The notes under the pieces were generated by a model. That model had not been told where the DNA came from and ran no database searches. It worked only from the letters and a program-made list of their open reading frames with translations. The position numbers and the translations under genes are program-made. Shown piece after piece: positions 16,246 to 23,838 of a stretch of DNA of 64,000 bases (positions are counted from its first letter, which is position 1; each line of letters starts with the position of its first letter). The stretch comes from Mesonia mobilis DSM 19841 (GTDB lineage Bacteria; Bacteroidota; Bacteroidia; Flavobacteriales; Flavobacteriaceae): positions 186,001-250,000 of the forward strand of contig NZ_AUHX01000005.1 of NCBI RefSeq assembly GCF_000423405.1. Reading direction: 5' to 3'.

Positions 16246-17304
16246 ATGATTAATTTATATAATGCCCAAATTGAATCGCTTTCTATTCACCGAGTTGGGA
16301 ATAAAAGTAGAAATGAAGGGGTTTTCTTATCGGAGCAGCCTTTTGCTTTTAACGATGAGATGAACGCGCTGTTGAAGGAATATTTCTTGAAATCTTTTCG
16401 GGAGAAAGAAGAAAATTACTATCAATTTTCGCACGAGACCGATTTGGAGTTTCACGATCTATATGAAATTGCTTCAACTGTTTTTTCAGACCCAAGCACG
16501 GTTCACGAGCAATCGAAGAAAATTGCTCAGTTGCTTTTTAATGAAGGGAAGCACCCACATATTAAAAGTGGTGAGTTATACGTGGTGTATTTTGAAAATG
16601 CTTTGCTCGATAATGAAAAAGTAGAAGCGATCGGAATTTTTAAATCTGAATTAAAACACGATTTCCTACAGTTTGAAGAGAAATCTTCTAATCTGGAAGC
16701 CGTACTTCAGCAAGGTGTGAACTTGAATAAATTAGATAAGGGCGCGCTAATTTTTAATAAAAGTAAAGAGGAAGGTTACAAGATCTTATCGGTAGATTCT
16801 AACCGTTACGATACTAAATATTGGTTAGAGCAATTTTTAGGCGTCGATATTTTTGCCGATGAAAATTTCAACACGAAGAGTTACCTAAAATTTTGTCAGA
16901 ATTTCGCGAAAGACGTGGTTTTGCCTGCGGAAGATAAACAACAGGAAGTGATGTTTATGAACCGAGCGGTGAATCACTTTGCGAAAAACGATAAGTTTGA
17001 AGAAAGTAGCTTTTTAAATGAAGTGATGGAAAACCCGGAGTTGATACCAGAGTTTAAGCATTATAAAACAGAGAAAGCTCCTCAATATAAAATTGAAGAT
17101 CTAACAGAATTTCCTGTATCGAATACCGCGGTTTCTGCTGCGCGTAAAAAGATTAAAAGTGTAATTAATTTAGATACGAACGTTCAAATTAAAATGGACT
17201 TTGTAAACTCTGACAGTGCTGAAAAATTTATCGAAAAAGGATGGGACGAAGAGCGCCAAATGTATTACTACTTGGTGTATTTCAACAAAGAAGAGAAAAA
17301 ATAA
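16246..17304 (+). CDS. Nucleoid-associated protein, NdpA/YejK family
   Basis: A 352-aa protein of the NdpA (37-kDa nucleoid-associated) family, thought to bind DNA on the nucleoid. Conserved regions are the N-terminal INLYNAQIESLSIHRVGNK, the SGELYVVYFENALLDN-EKVEAIGIFKSE block in the middle (about 105-145), and KGALIFN / YDTKYWLEQFLGVDIFAD (about 185-205). No membrane segments are present. It stands alone behind structured element A2 and ends in a good terminator. Whether it organises the chromosome or acts in stress or phage defence is unknown; the neighbours do not help. Confidence 0.85.
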   Translation: MINLYNAQIESLSIHRVGNKSRNEGVFLSEQPFAFNDEMNALLKEYFLKSFREKEENYYQFSHETDLEFHDLYEIASTVFSDPSTVHEQSKKIAQLLFNEGKHPHIKSGELYVVYFENALLDNEKVEAIGIFKSELKHDFLQFEEKSSNLEAVLQQGVNLNKLDKGALIFNKSKEEGYKILSVDSNRYDTKYWLEQFLGVDIFADENFNTKSYLKFCQNFAKDVVLPAEDKQQEVMFMNRAVNHFAKNDKFEESSFLNEVMENPELIPEFKHYKTEKAPQYKIEDLTEFPVSNTAVSAARKKIKSVINLDTNVQIKMDFVNSDSAEKFIEKGWDEERQMYYYLVYFNKEEKK

Positions 17305-17325
17305 AACGAGTTCCGTTGAAAGATT

Positions 17326-17366
17326 AAAAAGGATTTAGAAGTTGAGGCTTTTAAATCCTTTTTTTA
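17326..17366 (+). terminator. Rho-independent terminator after the NdpA-type gene
   Basis: AAAAAGGATTTA and TAAATCCTTTTT form a 12-bp stem with a 14-base loop and a trailing T run, 21 bases after the stop codon. Confidence 0.8.
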
Positions 17367-17420
17367 TTTCTTACTGATTTTTTTTTTGAAACAGGATGAT
17401 TAGAAACAGGAACCACGATG

Positions 17421-17460
17421 TTTTCGATTTCTACTTCAGTTTCAGTTTCAACTTCAAACT
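17421..17460. repeat. Low-complexity TTTCAGTTTCAACTTCA repeat, copy 2
   Basis: Hexamer-like repeats of TTTCNA/CTTCAN type, preceded by AGGAACCACGATGTTTTCG, which recurs exactly at 17567. Related tracts are at 131-177, 17576-17600 and 17806-17847. Confidence 0.6.
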
Positions 17461-17471
17461 CAAAAAAAGTT

Positions 17472-17527
17472 CCTTCCCTTGAGGGAAGGTGGCTTATAAA
17501 GCGATAGCGGAGTAAGTCGGAAGGGTG
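17472..17527 (+). repeat. CCTTCCCTTGAGGGAAGG...TCGGAAGGGT repeat, copy 1
   Basis: Starts with a perfect hairpin CCTTCCCTTGAGGGAAGG, continues GTGGCTTATAAAGCGATAG, and ends AAGTCGGAAGGGT. An almost identical copy lies at 17688-17744 and an inverted partial copy at 1022-1072. Confidence 0.75.
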
Positions 17528-17575
17528 TTTCACTTACTGATCGATTTGAAACAGGACGTTTTGAAATAGGAACCA

Positions 17576-17662
17576 CGATGTTTTCGATTTCTATTTCAGT
17601 TTTTTTGAGGATGCGATGCTGTTTCTCGACTCCGCTCGAAATGACCTCAAGTTCAGCATGAC
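17576..17662. repeat. Low-complexity tract followed by CTCGACTCCGCTCGAA palindrome
   Basis: A short TTTCGATTTCTATTTCAG tract is followed by GATGCTG, TTTCTCGACTCCGCTCGAAATGACC and TTCAGCATGACG. The CTCGACTCCGCTCGAA part also sits at the apex of elements A1 and A2; the GATGCTG / TTCAGCATGACG ends resemble the B-type repeat. Confidence 0.55.
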
Positions 17663-17687
17663 GATAAAATATTAAATTTTAAAACGT

Positions 17688-17744
17688 CCCTTCCCTTGAG
17701 GGAAGGTGGCTTATAAAGCGATAGCGGAATAAGTCGGAAGGGTG
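17688..17744 (+). repeat. CCTTCCCTTGAGGGAAGG...TCGGAAGGGT repeat, copy 2
   Basis: Nearly identical to the copy at 17472-17527, differing at one G/A in the AGCGGAGTAAG / AGCGGAATAAG stretch. Confidence 0.75.
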
Positions 17745-17805
17745 GTTTTACTAGCTGAATTTTATTTTGAAGCAGGACGGCTAGACAAAGGAATCAAAAT
17801 GAACT

Positions 17806-17847
17806 CAATTTCAATTTCGACTTCAGTTTCAACTTCAATCTCAAAAC
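17806..17847. repeat. Low-complexity TTTCAATTTCGACTTCA repeat, copy 4
   Basis: Hexamer-type tract abutting the stop codon of the unknown 355-aa protein, like copy 1, which abuts mazG's stop codon. Both tracts therefore lie at the 3' end of a minus-strand gene. Confidence 0.55.
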
Positions 17848-18915
17848 TTAAAACTCCATAATCTCTTTTGAATTGGTATCGACGTAATTTCGTTTTACAA
17901 ATTCGAGTGCGGTTTTTAAAATTCCGCCCATACTTCGAGCACGTTTAAACTTGATGTCTTTAGAATATTCAACAAGATCAAATTTTAATTGTTTTAAATT
18001 CTCTTTGGTTGAAATATGATCGGCCGTCATACAAGCAATTAAAAGCTTGAAACGCTTTTGGCTGGTAATTAATCGTTTTGCCATTTGGGAGCGTTCTTCT
18101 TTTCGGTATTGCTCGATAGAAGATTCTTCTAAATGCGTGGTGACCAACTTCACCATCGGGTAATTTTCTTTGAAAAACTGTGGTCGATACACTTTTAAAT
18201 TTCCTTCGTAACATTGCTGATCAAAATCGATCGCTCTAATTTGATAATCGACGTGATCAAAATCGTGCGTAGGGATAATCACATAATTATACGAACGCAT
18301 ATCGCCTAAAAGCCGAATAGTACAACGTTCGTTGAATTTCACAAATTCTTTCGCGATGAGATTCTTGGTGTATTCGCTACAGCTTTCTAATTGTTCTTCA
18401 ATAAAAACATCTCCGGGTATTCCGGCAATATGTGCTTCGATTAAGGTGTCTTTGTAGAGTAAAAAATTAATTCGATGTGGCGATAAAATATGCTCTAACT
18501 CTAAACCGTAGATTCGAGAAGCATCGGCTTTCTTCACATAAAAATAGGTGAAGTTATCATTAAGTACATTTCTAACTTTTATACGAAAGGGTTTCGAGTT
18601 TCCGAAGGTGCAATAATCGATCGCATCGACATTTAAAAACTGAAATGCATCGTCACTCCCATCAGAATGTAAAATGGTATATACCCGTTTTAAGCTGTTA
18701 TCAATTTCGGTACGTTCGTGATCGGGATAATAGCAGCGCACCCAAAGCGTATCTTCATCGTGTTTGTTGTAAACCACAATAGAGCCCGAAAAACGAAGTA
18801 AATCGTCGTAAAAGACCGGTATTTTAGTGTATCGATTGAATTTTGTTAAGTATTTGCTCAATTTTTCGGTGATCGGAAAAATGGGCTTTTTCTTAGACAT
18901 CAGTTTCTCTTCCAT
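17848..18915 (-). CDS. Conserved hypothetical protein (possibly DUF6638 family)
   Basis: A 355-aa soluble protein without signal peptide or membrane segments; I do not firmly recognise it, but it may belong to the Bacteroidota DUF6638 family. Visible features are IPVFYDDLLRFSGSIVVYNK (near 33-52), several HD/DH-rich segments (PTHDFDHVDYQIRAIDFDQQ near 216-235), a central LLGDMRSYNYVIIP and a basic C-terminal third. The acidic/His cluster could bind metal or nucleotide, but this is speculative. Start is ATG 18915, or ATG 18900 (MSKKKP). It is divergent from the ABC exporter genes. Confidence 0.75.
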   Translation of the reverse strand: MEEKLMSKKKPIFPITEKLSKYLTKFNRYTKIPVFYDDLLRFSGSIVVYNKHDEDTLWVRCYYPDHERTEIDNSLKRVYTILHSDGSDDAFQFLNVDAIDYCTFGNSKPFRIKVRNVLNDNFTYFYVKKADASRIYGLELEHILSPHRINFLLYKDTLIEAHIAGIPGDVFIEEQLESCSEYTKNLIAKEFVKFNERCTIRLLGDMRSYNYVIIPTHDFDHVDYQIRAIDFDQQCYEGNLKVYRPQFFKENYPMVKLVTTHLEESSIEQYRKEERSQMAKRLITSQKRFKLLIACMTADHISTKENLKQLKFDLVEYSKDIKFKRARSMGGILKTALEFVKRNYVDTNSKEIMEF

Positions 18916-19006
18916 AGCGACAATTTAATAAAATTTAGAGAGTCAATTGCTAAACTTTGTAACAAAACCTCAACTTGGTCGTCACATTTACAAAACCAAT
19001 ACTATT

Positions 19007-19912
19007 TTGAATACAATACTACAAATTAATCGGCTTACGAAAAGATACGGTGCGCTTACAGCGGTCGATAATCTTTCATTCACCATAGAAAAAGGAAATG
19101 TTTACGGAATTTTAGGACCTAACGGAAGTGGAAAATCAACCACTTTAGGAATGGTTTTAAATGTGGTAAATAAAACCAGTGGAGATTTCCAGTGGTTTAA
19201 TGGGAATGAAACTACACACGATGCCTTAAAAAAAGTAGGAGCTATTATCGAGCGGCCTAATTTTTATCCTTATATGACGGCGATGCAAAATCTTAATTTA
19301 GTCTGTAAAATTAAGAATGTAAAAAATGCTAAAATCGAAGAAAAGCTAGAGATCGTAGGTTTATTAGATCGAAAAAACAGCAAATTTAGTACCTTTTCTT
19401 TAGGGATGAAGCAGCGTTTGGCCATTGCCTCTGCCCTACTTAACGATCCTGAAATTTTAATTTTAGATGAACCGACCAATGGGTTAGATCCGCAAGGGAT
19501 TCATCAAATTCGAGAAATTATTCGAAAAATTGCCGCTATGGGAACCACCATACTTTTGGCTTCACATTTATTAGACGAAGTTGAAAAAGTTTGTTCTCAC
19601 GTAATCATTATTCGAAAAGGTGTGATGCTTTATTCGGGAAGCGTTGATGAAATGAATGCCAGTCACGGTTACGTTGAAATGCAAGCCAAAGACGATCAAG
19701 TATTACTTGCCGCATTAAAAAACCATCCTTGGTTTGAAAAAGTTTCTATCGATGAAGAAACCGGACTCACCAAAGCAATGCTCACCCAACCTATTGAAGC
19801 TGAAGAACTCAATGCAATGCTTTTTGAAAAAGGAATTGTGCTTTCTCATTTAGTGAAAAGAAAAGAGAGTTTAGAACAGCAATTTTTAGAACTAACCAAA
19901 CAAAACGCCTAA
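19007..19912 (+). CDS. ABC transporter ATP-binding protein
   Basis: ATPase subunit of an ABC-2-type exporter. It shows Walker A GPNGSGKST (about 39-47 from TTG 19007), the Q-loop, signature FSLGMKQRLAIA, Walker B ILILDEPTNGLDPQG and the switch His in LLASHLLDEV. The C-terminal extension (about 85 residues after the His) is typical of the drug/lipid exporter (CcmA/BcrA-like) group. The start is uncertain: TTG 19007 gives the usual ILQINRLTKRYG opening (302 aa); an in-frame TTG at 18947 adds 20 atypical residues. It pairs with the permease gene one base downstream. Confidence 0.9.
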   Translation: MNTILQINRLTKRYGALTAVDNLSFTIEKGNVYGILGPNGSGKSTTLGMVLNVVNKTSGDFQWFNGNETTHDALKKVGAIIERPNFYPYMTAMQNLNLVCKIKNVKNAKIEEKLEIVGLLDRKNSKFSTFSLGMKQRLAIASALLNDPEILILDEPTNGLDPQGIHQIREIIRKIAAMGTTILLASHLLDEVEKVCSHVIIIRKGVMLYSGSVDEMNASHGYVEMQAKDDQVLLAALKNHPWFEKVSIDEETGLTKAMLTQPIEAEELNAMLFEKGIVLSHLVKRKESLEQQFLELTKQNA

Positions 19913-19913
19913 T

Positions 19914-20750
19914 ATGTTACGATTACTCAATATAGAATTTCATAAACTTAGATATAGCAAGTCAACAAAAATTTTGACGCTTATTTATTTTATTCTACCA
20001 TTATTTATAGCGCTTTTAGCTTCCATAGATTTTAATTTTATCGGTTTTAATATTCATGTGGCCGATCAAGGAATTTTTAACTTTCCTTATATCTGGCATT
20101 TTAATTCGTTCATCATTTCTTACTTAAAGTTATTTTTAGCTATCGTGATCGTATCGATGATGTCTAACGAATACAGCAACCGAACGCTTAAACAGAATTT
20201 AATTGACGGGATGAGCAAAAAAGAGTTTATTCTCTCAAAGTTCTATACCGTTTTAGCATTTTCGGCAGCTTCTACCGTATTTGTTTTCTTATTGTCAATG
20301 ATCTTAGGTTTATCCTTTTCAGATTATACAGAATTTTCGATCATTTTTTCTGAATTAGAATTTTTACTAGCTTATTTTATTAAACTGGTAGGTTTCTTTT
20401 CTTTCTGTATGTTTTTAGGCATTTTAGTTAAACGATCTGCTTTTGCCCTAGGCTTTCTATTTGTCTGGTGGATTATTGAAAAAATTGTGCATGTAGTGGT
20501 TCGGTTTAAAATAACTCATACTGACAGTGGAGCCGATAGTGTGATGCAGTTTTTTCCGTTAGAAGCTACTTATAATTTAATAAAACAACCTGTTACCCGA
20601 CTCAATTTTATACAATCTGCTGCAAATCAATTACAGACAGATATATCTACAGATTATGCTGTACATTGGTATAGCGTTTTGATCGTCTTGGTTTGGACAA
20701 CAATTTTTGTTTGGGGTTCTTATGCATTATTGAAAAAGAGAGATTTGTAG
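19914..20750 (+). CDS. ABC transporter permease (ABC-2 family)
   Basis: A 278-aa integral membrane protein with about six hydrophobic segments (near 20-40, 55-80, 108-130, 145-170, 172-195 and 255-272). Cytoplasmic SNEYSNRTLKQNLIDGMSKKEF between helices 2 and 3 is the NEY/R-x-L-x-Q signature common to these permeases. It follows the ATPase gene after one base, so the two surely form a complex. Relatives are annotated as lantibiotic-immunity, multidrug or gliding-type exporters; the substrate is unknown here. Confidence 0.9.
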   Translation: MLRLLNIEFHKLRYSKSTKILTLIYFILPLFIALLASIDFNFIGFNIHVADQGIFNFPYIWHFNSFIISYLKLFLAIVIVSMMSNEYSNRTLKQNLIDGMSKKEFILSKFYTVLAFSAASTVFVFLLSMILGLSFSDYTEFSIIFSELEFLLAYFIKLVGFFSFCMFLGILVKRSAFALGFLFVWWIIEKIVHVVVRFKITHTDSGADSVMQFFPLEATYNLIKQPVTRLNFIQSAANQLQTDISTDYAVHWYSVLIVLVWTTIFVWGSYALLKKRDL

Positions 20751-20788
20751 TATAGATATTTGTTTTATCTTTAAGGAGAATTAGCCTT

Positions 20789-23700
20789 ATGAAGATAAAA
20801 TTACTCAACCTCTTATTTTTCTTGTTTTCAGTTCATTCTCTGTCTGCGCAGGATATTGAATTATACTCACAATTTAATGGGAGATACGATTATACCGCAA
20901 TTGGAGCAACACTAAACTCCTGTGAAAATAATCTTTGCGGAGTTTGTGAAATAGATACATCGGCAGCAGCTACATTAACTTTAGAACCGAGTCAAAATGT
21001 AGTTGCTGCTTATTTATATTGGGCTGGCTCGGGAGAAGGCGATTTTGAAGTCAATCTAAATGGGTTTGATATAACTGCTGAAAGAACATTTAATCATACG
21101 CTTGAAACAAACGGAACAGATCTTTTATTTTTTTCAGCTTTTGCAGATGTTACTTCTATCCTTCAAAATACAGGAAATGGAGACTATACACTTTCAGAAT
21201 TAGATTTACAAGAAGCTATAGTACCTTACTGCAATAATGCAACAAATTTTGGAGGCTGGTCGATCACAGTTGTATATGAAGATGCTTCGCTACCACTCAA
21301 TCAACTTAGTATTTTTGATGGTTTGCAAGGAGTTTCTGTCGACGAACCAGATCTCACTATTCAATTAAATAATTTAAGTGTTATAGATAATGAAGGTGCT
21401 AAAATTGGTTTTTTAGCATGGGAAGGTGATTCTGACTTAGGCATAGGTGAAAATTTATTGGTAAATGGAAATGAGATCTTCAACGAACCTTTAAACCCCG
21501 AAGGTAACGTTTTTAATGGCACCAATAGTTTTACGAATAGCGATGAGCTATATAATATGGATTTAGATTTTTTTAATATTGAAAATAATATTGATGTCGG
21601 CGATACTTCTGCAACTATTCAACTTCATACAGGAGGGGTAGTAAATGTAGGAACTCCTGAAAATCCAGTCTTTCAACTTAGAGGCGATCTAATTTTAATA
21701 AATAATGTAGTTACCGTACTTAATAGTATTTTACCAGATCCTTCACCTCAAATTGATACTATTAATACTACTTGTTTTTCTTCAGAATTTCAATTGGATT
21801 ACACCGTCAATAACTTCAATTGTACTGGAGCCTTACCACCAAACACGCCTATTCTATTTTATATTGAAGATGAATTAGTAGGGCAAACTTCAACTCAAAA
21901 CTCGATTCCTATAGATGGTTCTGAAGCAGGACAAATTAATATTACTTTACCTAATAATGTTTCTGCAACAAATACAATCACAATGATCGTTAATGAAGAT
22001 GTAGATGGTAATATTATAGTTCCTGAAATTAATAATGATAATAACTCTATAGAGTTTTCAATAGCTATTCCTATTTTCGATTTTGAAAATGCAGTAATAA
22101 ATTTAGAAGCTTGTGAAAATACCTCTAATCCTAATGTCGCCATTTTCGACTTAACAGAAAATACTCCAATCGCTATTGGGCAACAACAAAATATAAATAT
22201 CGATTATTTTCTTACCGAAAGCCAAGCAGAAAATAATCAAACTCCAATAGATGATCCTACAAATTTTGAAAACAGCTCTAACCCTCAAGAAATCTTTGTT
22301 CGTATTACTTTTGAAGGAGATGAAGACTGCTACCTCACCGATTCGTTTTTCTTAAACGTGAATCGCACTCCCATCTCTGGTGTGCCAAATAATTTGACTG
22401 CTTGCGAATATCAAGACGATTCAGGAATATCTATTTTCGATCTTTCAGTTAATGATGATCTTATGACTAATGCTCAAAATAACACGAGTTTAGATTATTA
22501 TACCAATTTAGAAGATCTAGCTAATTCTATCGATGAAATTGAGGATATTCAAAATTTTGAAAACACTACAAATCCTCAGACTATTTACACCAAACTTTTT
22601 AATAGTGATCATCCTGAATGCTATACAATCTCAAGCTTTGAGCTAGAAGTCACTTCTCTTTCTATGGGAAATATTATTGAAGAATTTAAAGCCTGTGACC
22701 CTAACGGTTTACAAGCAACTTTCGATTTAACTCCAAATACATCAATAGCAATTGGTACACAAACAAACGTTGAAGTAAACTATTTTAAAACATTCTCTCA
22801 AGCTGATAATAATTCAGATTTTATCATTAATCCATCATCCTATCCCAATCAAAATAATCCGCAAGAGATTTTTATTAGAATTTCATCCAGCAACAATGAA
22901 GACTGCTATATCATTGACTCATTTTTAATTTCTGTTGTTGATACTCCGGAAGCATACCAGCCAGCAGATATAACTCTTTGTGATGATAGTACTAATGATG
23001 AAATTGCTCTATTTAATTTAACTGATAATGAATCTACAATCCTTAATGGACAAGATGCTACCATAAATTATTATACATCGCAAGAAGATGCAGATTTAGA
23101 TCAGAATCAAATTACTACTCCAACTAACTACACCAACATCAGTAATCCTCAAGAAATCTTCGTGAGACTTTCTAATGAAGAATTGCCCGAATGCTACACC
23201 ACAACAAGCTTTACACTAAATATAAATTCTATAGATAATATTCCTTTAAATGAAACTTTGCTTTATTGTGACGAAGGGTTTAATCTAGCAACCTTCGATT
23301 TAACTGAAATTGAAGAATTCCTCTCCCTTAGCAATACCGAAATTATAGAGAATTACTATACTTCTTCCGCAGATGCTAGTTTTCTTATGAACCCAATCAC
23401 CACGCCGAGTAGTTATGGTTCGATTTCTGATCCTCAGCAAATATTTATTAGGGTTGAAGAACAAGACGACTGCTACAAAATTTACGATTTTAATATCGCC
23501 GTAGAAAACTGTCCGCCCTTTATTCCTGAAGGTTTTTCGCCTAACAACGATGGTATAAACGATACTTTTGAAATTAGTGGACTTTATAACATCTTCGAAA
23601 ATTTCGAATTAAAGATCTTTAATCGTTACGGAACGCTTATTTATCAAGGAAATAACGACATCCCGGAATGGGACGGCACTAGTAACGAAGGTTTAAACAA

Positions 23701-23800
23701 TCAAGGTAAAGAATTACCGACAGGTACGTACTATTATATCTTAAACCTTAACGATCCTAATTACGATATCTACAGAGGTTGGGTTTATTTGAATAGATAG
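20789..23800 (+). CDS. Secreted repeat protein with T9SS type B (gliding-motility) C-terminal domain
   Basis: A 1003-aa surface protein exported by Sec and then T9SS. Residues 1-20 are a signal peptide ending SLSAQ. The N-terminal ~300 residues form a beta-rich domain with clustered Cys (NSCENNLCGVCE). Five imperfect ~96-residue repeats begin near residues 441, 538, 634, 729 and 825. Each has an initial Cys, an FDLT-like strand, a YYT-x-AD segment, a NPQEIFVRI-like strand and a CY-xxxSF end. The C-terminal domain starts at FSPNNDGINDTF (~915) and ends GWVYLNR. It probably adheres to surfaces or polymers; no enzyme motif is seen. First of four tandem genes of this kind. Confidence 0.88.
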   Translation: MKIKLLNLLFFLFSVHSLSAQDIELYSQFNGRYDYTAIGATLNSCENNLCGVCEIDTSAAATLTLEPSQNVVAAYLYWAGSGEGDFEVNLNGFDITAERTFNHTLETNGTDLLFFSAFADVTSILQNTGNGDYTLSELDLQEAIVPYCNNATNFGGWSITVVYEDASLPLNQLSIFDGLQGVSVDEPDLTIQLNNLSVIDNEGAKIGFLAWEGDSDLGIGENLLVNGNEIFNEPLNPEGNVFNGTNSFTNSDELYNMDLDFFNIENNIDVGDTSATIQLHTGGVVNVGTPENPVFQLRGDLILINNVVTVLNSILPDPSPQIDTINTTCFSSEFQLDYTVNNFNCTGALPPNTPILFYIEDELVGQTSTQNSIPIDGSEAGQINITLPNNVSATNTITMIVNEDVDGNIIVPEINNDNNSIEFSIAIPIFDFENAVINLEACENTSNPNVAIFDLTENTPIAIGQQQNINIDYFLTESQAENNQTPIDDPTNFENSSNPQEIFVRITFEGDEDCYLTDSFFLNVNRTPISGVPNNLTACEYQDDSGISIFDLSVNDDLMTNAQNNTSLDYYTNLEDLANSIDEIEDIQNFENTTNPQTIYTKLFNSDHPECYTISSFELEVTSLSMGNIIEEFKACDPNGLQATFDLTPNTSIAIGTQTNVEVNYFKTFSQADNNSDFIINPSSYPNQNNPQEIFIRISSSNNEDCYIIDSFLISVVDTPEAYQPADITLCDDSTNDEIALFNLTDNESTILNGQDATINYYTSQEDADLDQNQITTPTNYTNISNPQEIFVRLSNEELPECYTTTSFTLNINSIDNIPLNETLLYCDEGFNLATFDLTEIEEFLSLSNTEIIENYYTSSADASFLMNPITTPSSYGSISDPQQIFIRVEEQDDCYKIYDFNIAVENCPPFIPEGFSPNNDGINDTFEISGLYNIFENFELKIFNRYGTLIYQGNNDIPEWDGTSNEGLNNQGKELPTGTYYYILNLNDPNYDIYRGWVYLNR

Positions 23801-23838
23801 TTTAAATTATTATTTATATATTATATTTATAAGTACCA

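Larger units (their letters stand above)
17305..17847. other. 543-bp repeat-packed intergenic region
   Basis: No gene is supported here. After the terminator, a composite unit is repeated about three times (beginning near 17370, 17532 and 17749). Each begins ACTGATTTT-like ... TTGAAACAGGA, then AGGAACCACGATG and low-complexity TTTCAGTTTC; the first two also contain a CCTTCCCTTGAGGGAAGG module. A 61-residue open frame here encodes only Glu/Val/Ile repeats and is rejected. Confidence 0.7.

Noticed and set aside
17351-17533. 60-residue minus-strand open frame with a Glu/Val/Ile-rich peptide
   Set aside because: It lies in the composite low-complexity repeat region and translates the hexamer repeat. 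No ribosome-binding or promoter context supports a gene.
17370-17847. Possible CRISPR array because of repeated motifs
   Set aside because: Repeats differ in length and spacing, are low-complexity and have no regular spacers; no cas gene is near.
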